Shown piece by piece: positions 1 to 10,101 of a stretch of 64,000 bases of DNA. The stretch's first letter is position 1. Every line of letters begins with the position of its first letter. The notes under the pieces were generated by a model. The model saw only the letters and a program-made list of their open reading frames with translations. It did not search any database and was not told the origin of the DNA. Source of the stretch: Actinernus sp. WN-2022 (lineage: Eukaryota; Cnidaria; Anthozoa; Actiniaria; Actinernidae); NCBI GenBank assembly GCA_030867875.1, contig JAOWCC010000577.1, positions 154,310,344-154,374,343 on the forward strand, in the 5' to 3' direction. The translations under genes were made by a program, and so were the position numbers.

Positions 1-490
1 AACAGTTTTAGCGTTTAGATAACCCTCCAATTTTCAAAGCCGTTGGACCAAACAAATCAACGCCCGGAGTGATTTGTAGCACATACATACTGCTACCCTG
101 TTAACAGAGGTTTCTCATCCAGCCTAATTTCTCCGGGGTTTTATGTTTGGCTTTCGTTGTGACGGTTCTCGCCTCACCCAAACTGCTATAAAATTCTCAC
201 TTCAGGTGAGATTGCATTGCTCAAAATAGCCAATCAGAATACACAAAAATCGGATTATCCTAGAGCCCTATATTTTCGTCGAGCATGCGCAGTAAGAAAC
301 AATGGGTACGAGATTGCGACTCAGCTAGCATCTCAAAAAATATGTGGACTACAGTTTCGTATTCGAAAACTACTACTGAATACGATGACTACAGACGCAT
401 TTATTCATAAATACCAGCAAGGTGGGCTATTCGCAGTTCTGTGTAATGTTGTAGTTTCGCATTCAGCGGTAATTTTCGAATAGCTGTTGC
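1..490. repeat. Dispersed repeat copy
   Basis: This stretch shares recognisable blocks with 51,270-51,460: the opening 'ttagcgtttagata', the block 'cagaatacacaaaaatcgg', and 'cgtcgagcatgcgcagtaag'. A reverse-complement copy of the last block lies at about 50,495-50,565. The order of blocks is the same in both direct copies, so this is an interspersed repeat and not a gene. The open frame at 217-483 lies in the repeat and resembles no family I know. Confidence 0.6.
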
Positions 491-674
491 GTCCTTGCTG
501 CTCAAAGACCCTCAGCCTAACTATTGATCTGTGACAGGCATCATCACTGAATCTGGTTATTCCGGCGGTGAGCTAAAAGCTGCTTTAACCGCAGCCATCA
601 CGCTAACACGTGTGGGAGCTGCATGGATATGTTTGCAAAGCCCTTAGCGTGTGGATCCATCATAAGAGGAGTGG

Positions 675-795
675 TAGACAAGTGATGAAATGATGATCAT
701 GATAACTGAAAATGAAATGATGATAGTGATAACGAGGCTGCTGCTGCTAGTCATGATGATGGTGATAATAATAATAATTATTATTATTTAGTCAG
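675..795. repeat. GAT-rich and (AAT)n simple repeat
   Basis: Degenerate GATGAT/ATGATA runs end in an (ATA)n tract followed by (ATT)n. I see no gene between 490 and 1,015. Confidence 0.6.
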
Positions 796-1015
796 GGTAC
801 TCGAGCGCTCGGATTTAAGTGCTTTTCTACAGTGATCCTAAGTGAAATGTGGCTGATTACGCTTAGTTGGAATACTCTTTGCTGTCCTACTATAGTTTTT
901 CTGGGAGGCCCTGTAAAAACTAAATCAATTACTCGAGCATGTCAAGGCCTGATTCAGGGATCAAATTTCGAGTAAAAACAGTTTTCCTTATTTTAGCACA
1001 GCCGAGTACAGTAAT

Positions 1016-1174
1016 GGTACGGACACACGCTGCAACATTGCACGCAACATTGCCGGTAATGTTGATGAAGTAGGATCGAGTTCTACTTCGGCAACATTGC
1101 GCGCAACAAATTGCACCGTGTGAACAACAGTTGCTGGCAATATTGCGCGCAATGTTGCAGCGTGTGTCTGTACC
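1016..1174. mobile_element. MITE with TIR ggtac(g/a)gacacacgctgc
   Basis: The two ends are inverted copies of about 35 bp, opening 'ggtacggacacacgctgcaa' on the left. Internally CAACATTGC / GCGCAACATTG motifs repeat in both orientations. At 159 bp with no coding capacity it is a non-autonomous DNA transposon. No clean target duplication could be fixed. Confidence 0.7.
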
Positions 1175-1196
1175 TTAAGTCCGCCAAATTTCGTTC

Positions 1197-1760
1197 GATA
1201 ATCGATATCGTCATTGTCTCCCTTAAGTGGTTTGTGCGCAGAATTGAAAATCATGTCATGTGTCCTGTCACGTGACTTAGACCACGAAATCAGTTGATCA
1301 AAAATGCGGTTGCGAGTTTAAGATAAACACCGAGTATAATAACTGGATGTGGTTAAGTTTAAAGCATTTTACCTATTTCAACAAAGAAAAGTTGACTACA
1401 TGCTTTTAGTATAAACTAACTACTGGACTATTACGAATCCTGCATTCTGATTGGCTACCCTACTATAGGTCTATTTGTGATAATCGATATCGTCATTGTC
1501 TCCCTTAAGTGGTTTGTGCGCAGAATTGAAAATCATGTCATGTGTCCTGTCACGTGACTTAGACCACGAAATCAGTTGATCAAAAATGCGGTTGCGAGTT
1601 TAAGATAAACACCGAGTATAATAACTGGATGTGGTTAAGTTTAAAGCATTTTACCTATTTCAACAAAGAAAAGTTGACTACATGCTTTTAGTATAAACTA
1701 ACTACTGGACTATTACGAATCCTGCATTCTGATTGGCTACCCTACTATAGGTCTATTTGT
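1197..1760. repeat. 282-bp exact tandem duplication
   Basis: The block 1,197-1,478 is repeated immediately as 1,479-1,760. Both start 'gataatcgatatcgtc' and end 'ctatttgt', and I found no differences by eye. Each copy contains 'tttagtataaactaacta', whose inverted partner sits at about 1,857-1,876. The copies carry no recognisable gene. Confidence 0.9.
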
Positions 1761-1876
1761 GATAGCCCATGGCAGAGAAAAACCGCACGCATTTTCGCGA
1801 AATAATAACATGTTTTCAACTTCAATTTATTTATTTCTATTATTTTCTACTGTCTGACTAGTTAGTTTATACTAAA

Positions 1877-4513
1877 ACAATTAGACCTCTCGCCCTCATG
1901 GGCTACGAGTTAAATAGCCCATTCAGCTGCGCATCACGCGGGTCTAACTGTTAAGTAGGCGAACATATGCAAACTAGGTGAGGTGACGTTTTTTATCTTT
2001 ACATGATAGTCATGTTTTCTAGCGTGGTCTAAAACACTACTGGACGAGGAATGTTTTAGCACGGTTCACTGTCTATTCACATATCGCTTATACTCACAAC
2101 CGCATTTCACTTAAACGGGTTTCTTTCATTATGACGTCATCGATCACGTGATACGACAATCCATTTAAGGAAGTGGATATTAGTATTAGCAGAATTCCAT
2201 AATATTATGGACTTCTGGTATTATGGTGTGAATATATATATTTTAATTGCTGTTCCTGTTAGAAAACATTTTTTACTGTAAATCTATTTACCAGGTCTTA
2301 ACATGCTTAATTGAGTAGTTACCGTGATAAAATGAAAAACAAAACGAAAGTGAAAAATAAAGTTCATGGTTGTTACTTGAAGTCTCTAGATTGAAATGTA
2401 GAATGGTAAAAAAAAAACACGATCTGATCAGAATATTTACATAAGTTTAGACTTAAATATAGATAATGATCTTATGCATGTTATGACTCATGATGTGCAA
2501 ACACATTAAAAATGAATTCGAAAACGCTTCTCAATCTTAATTCTCTTAAATTATTAGCGTGGAAAAATATTTCAACACCGGTACGTTTTTTTTTACCGTG
2601 GAGAGGTCAGTTGGGATTGTGCATGACACTGCAGATAATTATAAACTGTGCTTGTATTGCGGTAGATAGAAATAAAAATTACCCAGCCATGCAGTCAAAA
2701 CAGCTTTCGAAATTGAGTTTTAACATCTGCCTGACTAACCGTGGACTTAACACTGATCAGGGTAATAGATTGCGCAAAGTCTTCACACCGTTTTGGCAAC
2801 CTCTTCGACCAAGTCTGAAGGCTCTATGAGAGAAAACACATGCATCTCACCCGCGGCCGACCTCAAAAACATAGATCTATAAAAAAAGGTTTGAAAGTTT
2901 GTTTATTTGTTTTGATATTCAGTCACTCTCAGCTAATTTTAGTGTGTTTATCAATACGGCCACATGTCCCTCTTCTGGTTTATGTGATGATAAATATTAT
3001 TGCATACCCGTATTACAGCTGTAATCAGTTTACATGCATAGTGTTAAAAAAGAAAATTCGGAAGATGCTTCCAGGTTCGAATGAGACCGAGAAATGTGAA
3101 TACTTCAGCTGAGCAGTCAGTAGCGTTGGTACACTTGCCACACGTCGATCGACTGAATGGAAATCCGGACATTTTCGGTTAAAACACCCGAATCTAAGTA
3201 AAAGTCTGTAGCTTTGGTTGATACTGTGAGTACACGCTTGAGTACGTCGTTGACGCCCTTCAACGCTGAACTTTCATCACAAATATAGAAGTGAGAACTA
3301 TGATATAGATAAATCTTTTGAAGTCGGTATAAAGGTCTAATAGAAACGTGATATTACAGTGCACTTGACAAGGCTTCTTTTTAAGTTTTTGTCTAATAGT
3401 TAATATTTAGTTCAACCAAACCACTGAGAACGGCATACGTTATATTGGCGCACCAAATAAGGCATCGGCTTCACTTCTTCAGAAAATTATTCGCTCTCGT
3501 TCAGTTCATGCGTTCATATCCTCAATGGAAATGTTTATTAGCAAACACAAAAATGTATTCCCAAAGTATGTACAAAAATAAAGTAGCGACTACTTTCTAC
3601 ATTTCAGAGAACGTTTCGAGGTATTCTGATTTCGGAATAGCCGGAACAAGTCCCAAAAAAATATGCGCCCTTCATGTCGCCGTCGCTGCATTCTTCACGA
3701 TGAGCTACGCAGATCGAAGACCTCTCTCAGCGTGTCGTGTAGCTTTGACGGTACGGCACTGACTTTATTATAGTTCAGAAAGTTGTCGAACGAAGATGAA
3801 GCTCTTATTTTATGTGATGTAAGAGAAAACTGAACTTATATAGGTTGTATAAAGTCTTAGGAGGCTTTAATATTATGGTAGATACGCGATAATTATTTTC
3901 TTTGTAATACTAGTTATTCACGGAACTTTAGTCCCTCTCGATCTTAATAGAAAATAGTTACTGAATTGACAACAACTCGGAGTTTACTTACCTTGTCCTG
4001 GTAGATAGGGTAAAAATATATCTTAATTATTTCGCCGAGGGCAACTAAGAACTAAAACCACTTAATTTCAGTTGTAGTTGTATACCTTCTGCGTGCTTTC
4101 AAGAAGGATAAACGTTAATTATATATACGTTGTCTCGTCAATTGTTCTTTATGCTTTTTCAACATCATGCAGGTGTTTTTCTTGAATAGTTAATCAACAA
4201 GTGTAATTAGTAACCTGCCTAACTATTACTAAAAAACAAAAACAAAGTACAATTAATTGTAAAATTGTAATTCAAGTGATAATATTGCTAAAGTTCTCAT
4301 TTTGTTCCACTGAATCGTACGCACGAAAGTATAGTGGAACAAATATATCTAGACCGCTAAACAATTATTGGATGAGGTCGAGCGGGATCTGATCAAAAAA
4401 TGAATTGTACAGACCGAGGTGTATGTACATTTTTTTATATCACGCGAAAGCCGTATCCAATAATCGATTTATTATATATTCACAATCTTCTGTATATACG
4501 ACCTAAGTTTATC
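1877..4513. other. Intergenic stretch, nothing recognised
   Basis: About 2.6 kb of AT-rich DNA. Open frames such as 2,512-2,829, 2,840-3,112 and 3,445-3,762 show no domain, no codon-use signal and no family resemblance. I see no inverted repeat, array or RNA gene. Confidence 0.5.
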
Positions 4514-4926
4514 AAGGGCACCCAAATCGCGTCAACCGAAAATACTATGGCAAAATATTCCCGGCCTACGAATTTGTTAGCAGTCTAGAACAGAAACAAG
4601 AATTTTCTAGCCCAAGTAACTTCATGTTGCAAAGTTTTGTGGAGGTACGAATTATTTAGGGATTCTTTTTTCCTTTAGGCAATTCTTAGGGAATGAAAAT
4701 GTGTTGTTCTGACTCTATTGATCAGACGAATTGGGACGTACGAATATTTTAGGGGAAACCTTTTAGTCTCCCCTTTCTTCTATAATTTTCTAGGGATTGA
4801 AAACAAATTTACTAGCCAGTATTTCAGAAACAATTTTCTAGGGACAATTTTTTTCAAATCCGAAGGTTTTAGGCTAACTTACTCTCCCGAACAGCTTTTT
4901 AACCGAAAACTTCGTTGGGTGCCCTT
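4514..4926. mobile_element. TIR element family copy 1 (aagggcaccca ends)
   Basis: The ends are 'aagggcaccca' (4,514) and 'tgggtgccctt' (4,916-4,926), an inverted pair. The interior, from 'gtcaaccgaaaatacta' to 'ttaaccgaaaacttcgt', recurs at 56,352-56,836 with the same ends and small indels. Two independent copies with identical boundaries define a non-autonomous element. Confidence 0.75.
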
Positions 4927-5186
4927 GGTTTATTGCTGAGACTGTGATCAGTAAAACGACAACACACTCTTGAACTCAGGTTGGAAGACTGCCGGCCGAG
5001 CGTAAACTGATCGAACCCCAACGAATATATAATGTCCACACGCTTAAAGACGAATGATTCGACCTATTGGATGAATAAATTCGGATTTTTCCAGCAAAAT
5101 TAGTCCAAATTCGTCTGTCGAATGTTCGTCTGAACTTACGTCCAAACGACGTAAGACGTCCAAAAGCCGATAATTCGTCTCTAAAT

Positions 5187-5571
5187 TTACACTAGAGACG
5201 GAAAATAAACGAAACTTTCTGCGTTGTAAATCGGGGAAGAATGGGAACTACCACGGCCCTTATGGACCTTATGATCTCTGGTGATAATATCCTCAATTTC
5301 GTTTAGAATAAAGTCAAAAGTTGTTCGGTTTACTCTGAGCCTCTTTTTGAACTGTTGGTTGTTCCAGTTGCTGTATCCCTCTTCCCACCAACTCGACTCT
5401 ACTTCTTGGCTTTCTTTCTCGTGCGAAGACGGAGAGGGCAAAGGGAACAAAAATATTCATTACATCTCCTTCCGGTTCACACAAAAATCTATTACTGGAC
5501 GTCTTGCACTGCGAGGGATAGAAAGTATGAAGTTTTCGTTTTCGAGGTGCAAACGCAGTGAGCGCCGCCAT
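5187..5571 (-). pseudogene. HARBI1-like (PIF/Harbinger) transposase N-terminal fragment
   Basis: A minus-strand frame (5,187-5,450) contains 'WWEEGYSNWNNQQFKKRLRV' followed by an NRTTFDFILNEIEDII stretch. This resembles the helix-turn-helix segment of Harbinger-type (HARBI1) transposases, where a W-rich start precedes F+V+R(T)FdfIL. An overlapping frame (5,314-5,571) supplies an upstream Met-initiated basic segment, so the reading frame is probably shifted. There is no DDE nuclease domain downstream, so it is a relic. It is called from motif resemblance only. Confidence 0.45.
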
Positions 5572-6409
5572 TTTCTTTCACTAACCCGTCGAAATCAGTC
5601 TACAACATCGACCGTTTCAAAACCTGTCTACGAATTTATATCTGGACGAAACATCCGTAGAAAAATATTTCGTCTCACTGGACGCAAAAAGTATAAATTC
5701 CGCAGCGCTGGCACGGGAGTCCCCGGGAGTAGGCCAGCGGCGATTATGCTCCAAAATTTGCTCACTTATGCTTTTTAACGATGCAACAATGTTGCCCCTA
5801 TTATGCTCTGTCCTCTGCCAGGACCAATGCCCCGATTTTATTTGTTCAATGGTCCTTTTGCAGCTAGGCATTCACGTGATTGTACAGGAATGTACTGGAT
5901 GACAAAATTTGTTTAACTTCATTTATTTAGAAGCCTTGTACGAGATCGGAAAAAGGCCAACTAACTAGGTTTTTGCATTGTTTACAACACTGTCAAAGGC
6001 AAATTTTATACCTTCTTTGTTCAGTGCTTGATTGCTTTTTGAGAAGCCTTTGAAATAGGTACCTTTTTTGCTAATAAAGACTGGACATTTTTTGGTTTCA
6101 TCCAAAAATCCAGAAAGCTGAAATTTCATACCTTTTTTCATCTTCGATTTGACTTTGCGAGAAGGTCGAAAAATGTACCTTTTTTGCACTTTGCACTGAA
6201 AACCAGAATACACAAAAATTCAAACCTTTATTCAGCTTAGCTGCGATATTGCGAGAAGTGCGTAAAAGGTACTTCTTGCTTTGTTTATTGGCTGTTTGAT
6301 TGGCATGAACTGCCGGCACTGTACTATACTAGGGTGTTAATATATACGGCCGTATAACGTTAACTATTGGCTATATATTGCCTGATGATTGACACCGAGA
6401 CAAACTGAA

Positions 6410-6706
6410 TGGTTTCAATTGTGAACCAACAATTTCCGCCACTTTTGCTAGGAGAATGGATGATTTGGAGGCTATAATGTTGATCAGATAAGAGATCATT
6501 TGAAATCGAAGAAAACGTACTCACAGATTAGCGATTTATTCAAAGAAGCATTCCCAGAAGTAAAGAAGGACTTTTCTGCTCGAAATATAAGACTATTGTG
6601 CTCCAGATACGACATTGGACGGATGAACGCAGTTGAGCTGGTAAATGCCATTGTTCAAGCCTCTGTGAAAGCGCCGACTACTTTAAACGATTATTCATCC
6701 TTTTAA
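6410..6706 (+). pseudogene. Transposon-type helix-turn-helix fragment (left arm)
   Basis: The frame reads SQISDLFKEAFPEVKKDFSARNIRLLCSR in pieces, ending at a stop at 6,706. The pattern 'S.isdLf.e.fP.v...fSaRnirr.C' resembles N-terminal helix-turn-helix segments of integrase-core transposon proteins seen in corals. A Met-initiated frame starts at 6,500, but related coding continues upstream from about 6,410 (VNQQFPPLLL). It has no catalytic domain. An inverted copy lies at 7,160-7,363. Confidence 0.4.
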
Positions 6707-7159
6707 TCCTCCCTCGGTACTCATTAGGCTGTAGACTACAAAACGCAGTCGCTTTATCTTAAAATAAGCTCTTAAGATAAAGCTGCTATGTTTTGTAGTC
6801 TATAGCCTAATTAGTACCGAGGGAGGATTAAAAGGATGAATAATCGTTTAAAGTAGTCAGCGCTTACCTCGGTCACAGAGTCTTGAATGCGAACGATGGC
6901 ATCTACCTGAACTGCGTTCATCCGCCCAATGTCGTATCTGGAGCACAATACACACTATGCATAACTCGCGCGGTCACAACACGACAAAGAGGCCGGTAGG
7001 TCCTCTGGAATGTTGAAGTTGAAATACTAGCAGGAGGTGTGAAACGTGTTGAACATGATTGTTTAGTTGAAAAAATGTTTCTTTATAGTACAACCAGCCA
7101 GTGCATTTCACAATCTCCCCGGGCGCTTCAATTTCAACATTCCAGAGGACCAACCGGCC

Positions 7160-7363
7160 TCGTTGACATGTTGACTTATGCATAGGTCTATAGTCTTTTG
7201 TTTCGAGCAGAAAAGCCCTTCGATTCTTTACTTCTGGGAATGCTGCTTTGAATAAATCGCTAATCTGTGAGGACGTTTTATTCGATTTGATCAACATTAG
7301 CCTCCAAATAATCCATTCTTCTAGCAAAAGTGGCGGGAACTGTTGGTTTACAATGGCAACCAT
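7160..7363 (-). pseudogene. Helix-turn-helix fragment (right arm, inverted copy)
   Basis: The minus frame begins VNQQFPPLLL and runs through SSQISDLFKAAFPEVK, matching the left-arm copy at 6,410-6,706, then diverges after a frame break. It is the mirror partner made by the palindrome and not an independent gene. Confidence 0.4.
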
Positions 7364-7473
7364 TCAGTTTGTCTCGGTGTCAATCATATCATCAGGCAAT
7401 AGCCAATAGTTAACGTTATACGGCCGTATACTGTTATTAACACGCTAGTATAGTACAGTGCCGGCAGTTCATG

Positions 7474-7994
7474 AGGCCTACCCCGGGTCCTAAAGTTGCC
7501 GTAATTTTGGGTAACTTAAGGCGACTTTAGGCGACTTAAGCAAAATCGAGGTAAAAAATGTGGAAACTTAAGGCGACTTGATGCGATTTAAGGCAACTTC
7601 AGGCAATTTTGGGCGACTTAATACGACTTAAGGCAACTTAAGGCAACTTAAGGCCAACTTAAGGCCAACTTAAGGCCAACTTAAGGCAACTTAAGGCAAC
7701 TTAAGGCAACTTAAGGCAACTTAAGGCCAACTTAAGGCCAACTTAAGGCCAACTTAAGGCAACTTAAGGCAACTTAAGGCAACTTAAGGCAACTTAAGGC
7801 AACTTAAGGCAACTTAAGGCAACTTAAGGCAACTTAAGGCAACTTAAGGCAACTTAAGGCAACTTAAGGCAACTTAAGGCAACTTAAGGCAACTTAAGGC
7901 AACTTAAGGCAACTTAAGGCAACTTAAGGCAACTTAAGGCAACTTAAGGCAACTTAAGGCGACTTAAGGCGACTTTAGGACCCGGGGTAGGCCT
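7474..7994. mobile_element. Satellite-bearing TIR insertion with 6-bp TSD TTCATG
   Basis: The ends are inverted: 'aggcctaccccgggtcctaa' at 7,474 and its reverse complement ending at 7,994. TTCATG flanks both sides (7,468-7,473 and 7,995-8,000). The uninterrupted mirror arm at about 6,300-6,312 shows a single TTCATG (as CATGAA), which proves the target duplication. The interior is a 10-11-bp tandem array (unit 'aacttaaggc', some units 'caacttaagg') filling most of 7,500-7,975. Confidence 0.85.
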
Positions 7995-8537
7995 TTCATG
8001 CCAATCAAACAGCCAATAAACAAAGAAAGAAGTACGTACCTTTTACGCACTTCTCGCAATATCGCAGCTAAGCTGAATAAAGGTATGAATTTTTGTGTAT
8101 TCTGGTTTTCATTGCAAAGTGCAATAAAGGTACCTTTTTCGCCCTTCTTGCAAAGGCTAATCGAAGCTGAGAAAAGGTATGAAATTTCAGCTTCCTGGAT
8201 TTTTGGATGAAACCAAAAAATGTCCAGTCTTTATTAGCAAAAAAGGTACCTTTTTGAAACGCTTCTCAAAAAGGAGTCAAGCAACAAAGAAGGTATAAAT
8301 TTTGCCTTAGAAAGTGTTGTAAACTATGCAAAAACCTAGTTAGTTGGCCTTTTTCAGCTTTCAGCATTTGTGTTTTCGTTGAAAAGCAGAATTGCCGGAA
8401 TCTACCACTGATTGTCACGTGGAGTATGTGTGGCATTCTACTATTCAGTCTGCAATGTGACTTGCCCCAGACTGCGAAGCCTGGCGATTAATTATGCGAC
8501 ATTGACAGAGAATCGGCTCTACTGCCGTACGGGTACA

Positions 8538-8648
8538 TACTTCATGGTAGTGTTTCGTTCCATATAGTCTCCATGCATAATCATTTTCTCTACTGTTTTA
8601 CAGTATTATGCAGGGAGACTATATGAAACGAAACACTACCATGAAGTA
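8538..8648. mobile_element. Hairpin MITE
   Basis: A 111-bp near-perfect inverted repeat with ends 'tacttcatggtagtgtttcg' and its complement; the loop is near 8,590-8,605. It has no coding capacity. Confidence 0.7.
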
Positions 8649-8696
8649 TTTACCGCCGTCCGAACCGAAGCCAGACTGAAGACAGAATTCCGTTAA

Positions 8697-9085
8697 TTGC
8701 CATTAATTTACCATCCATCAATCTTCCTATCAAGAAAATCATCCAGAAGAACTTCAAGATCTTACAGAATGACCCAGAGACCGCCCTCATTTTTCCACAG
8801 CCACAAGAACCTTCGGGATTCCCTGGTCAAGGGATCACTACAGCCCGATCTTCAACCAGGAACTTTTAAATGCCTCAGGAAACGATGTAACACATGACTG
8901 TGCTTTCACTAAAACTGCCACACTCATTTCAGGATCGGACCCAAAGGCTCTCTTAAAGTTACTGGCCACCATTTTGACTGTACGTTCTAGTAATGTTATT
9001 TATTGTATCACCTGCACACTTTGTAGCAAACTCTACATCGGAGAAACAGAACTTTATTTTCAAATTAGGCACTTTGGCACATAAT
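8697..9085 (+). pseudogene. Penelope-like element GIY-YIG endonuclease remnant
   Basis: Fragments in shifting frames read PGTFKCLRKRC, then ITCTLCSKLYIGET near 9,015-9,050. The order 'fkC.r..C ... iy.ItCt.C..lYIGEt' is characteristic of the C-terminal endonuclease region of Penelope-like retroelements. Stops and frame changes near 8,895 and after break the frame. The tail at 9,467-9,580 is probably its 3' end. Confidence 0.55.
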
Positions 9086-9141
9086 GAATTAATCAACGCT
9101 TTTCGTTCATTTATAATTTCATAATTTGCGTATTCATTCTA

Positions 9142-9294
9142 GCCTCCTCCGCAGGCAACTCCTAAATAATAATAAATAATAAATTTGAATCACCGGGATT
9201 CCTGTGGTGGAAGGATCACACAGGAATCCCGGACCGCACAGGAATCCTATTTATACAGGAATCCTATTTTACGGGAGTTACCTGCGGAGGAGGC
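9142..9294. mobile_element. MITE with TA target duplication
   Basis: The ends 'gcctcctccgcaggcaactc' and its inverted partner are flanked by TA on both sides (9,140-9,141 and 9,295-9,296). 'caggaatcc' motifs repeat internally. A TA duplication fits a Tc1/mariner-type mover, but palindromic TA makes this weak evidence. Confidence 0.65.
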
Positions 9295-9466
9295 TATATT
9301 CATTCATATATACTTGGATCAGCATGTTTCACTGCGGCTATTAGCATTTCTATTGTTGGCGCAATTTCCTTTGAGCACGAGGAAACATGATCCGAGTACA
9401 TGTTTCCTCAGCGGTAATCATGCACTCAACACTATATTAACCGTTCCCCACCCGCAATTCCCTCTT

Positions 9467-9580
9467 TTGCTCTGACGAAGGGCTAGTGCTCGAAACGCCC
9501 GTCGAAACGTCACCTGCAAACTCGCTCCCTACGGCGGTTAGCATACCTTAATCGACTTTTAGTTGATCATTCCAGTGTTT
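9467..9580 (+). repeat. Retroelement 3' tail (gacgaagggctagtgctcga)
   Basis: Contains 'ctgacgaagggctagtgctc' and 'gcggttagcatacc...acttttagttgat'. Related tails appear at 38,886-38,945 and 42,325-42,365, so it is an interspersed 3' end. By position it probably belongs to the Penelope-like remnant at 8,697. Confidence 0.45.
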
Positions 9581-9694
9581 ATGCGACCGTAAAAGTTGCC
9601 TATTATGCCGGCATTATGCTCTATGCTTTTGCACTCCTATTATGCCGAGATTTATGCCGGCATAATAGCGCAGGGCGAGCCTCAGATGGCATGG

Positions 9695-9759
9695 CAACCT
9701 CGTTCCCAGGGGTCTTCGCACGCCTAATCCAAGAGTGAAGGCCCTTGGGAACGAGGTTG
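9695..9759 (+). repeat. Hairpin just upstream of the paracaspase start codon
   Basis: The arms 'caacctcgttcccagggg' and 'cccttgggaacgaggttg' pair over about 18 bp around a roughly 29-nt loop, ending 5 nt before the ATG at 9,765. It would fold in the 5' leader if transcription starts upstream. The sequence could equally be a small repeat insertion. Confidence 0.6.
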
Positions 9760-9764
9760 TAAAA

Positions 9765-10101
9765 ATGGCTACGGATAGAATACCGATGACCTCCAAAGTT
9801 GAAGGAGTTAAAACTCCACTTTCAAACCTCATGCCTCATGTGTTAGAGGAGCTAGGAATATATCTAAATCCAAGACTGCTACGTTTAGACGTCAGAACTC
9901 TTGGTGGACATATGGGGTATACATTTAACCAAATGGCAAACTTCGAACGAGAGTGTAACCCAACTTTGGCGCTCCTCCAAGAATGGTGTACCACGAAAGA
10001 CAAACATGGAAGACATAAAACAGTTGTTGACCTCATAGAGCTACTGAAGGAAATGAAAAGAGATGACGCCGTGGAACTGCTGAAGCCTTACCAATTTTCT
10101 G
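9765..10101 (+). CDS. Paracaspase exon 1: death domain
   Basis: Starts at ATG in a good context (aaaaATGg); a GTG 30 nt upstream in the same frame is not needed. The frame LSNLMPHVLEELG ... LGGHMGYTF ... LLQEWCTTK ... DLIELLKEMKRDDAVELLKP matches the six-helix death-domain pattern, and in particular the MALT1 N-terminus, which ends in a similar 'L..fL.amehtevlqLL'. The donor is ctg|gtaatt at 10,102, leaving phase 1. Read through, the frame stops at 10,109. It could belong to another death-domain gene, but order, strand and phase fit the paracaspase. Confidence 0.7.

Larger units (their letters stand above)
5955..8345. mobile_element. Long palindromic (foldback-like) element, about 2.4 kb
   Basis: The left arm (about 5,955-6,710) and right arm (about 6,840-7,473 plus 8,001-8,345) are diverged reverse complements. 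Examples are 'aacactgtcaaaggcaaatt' on the left and its counterpart near 8,300, and 'gccggcactgtactatacta' at 6,312 with its counterpart near 7,447. The centre (about 6,705-6,835) is a tighter hairpin of about 55-bp arms beginning 'ttaatcctccctcggtac'. A later insertion (7,474-7,994) splits the right arm. Both arms carry the same broken coding fragment. Confidence 0.8.

Noticed and set aside
5281..5778. A 165-residue plus-strand open frame
   Set aside because: It lies opposite the Harbinger-like minus-strand fragment and has no recognisable feature; likely a shadow.
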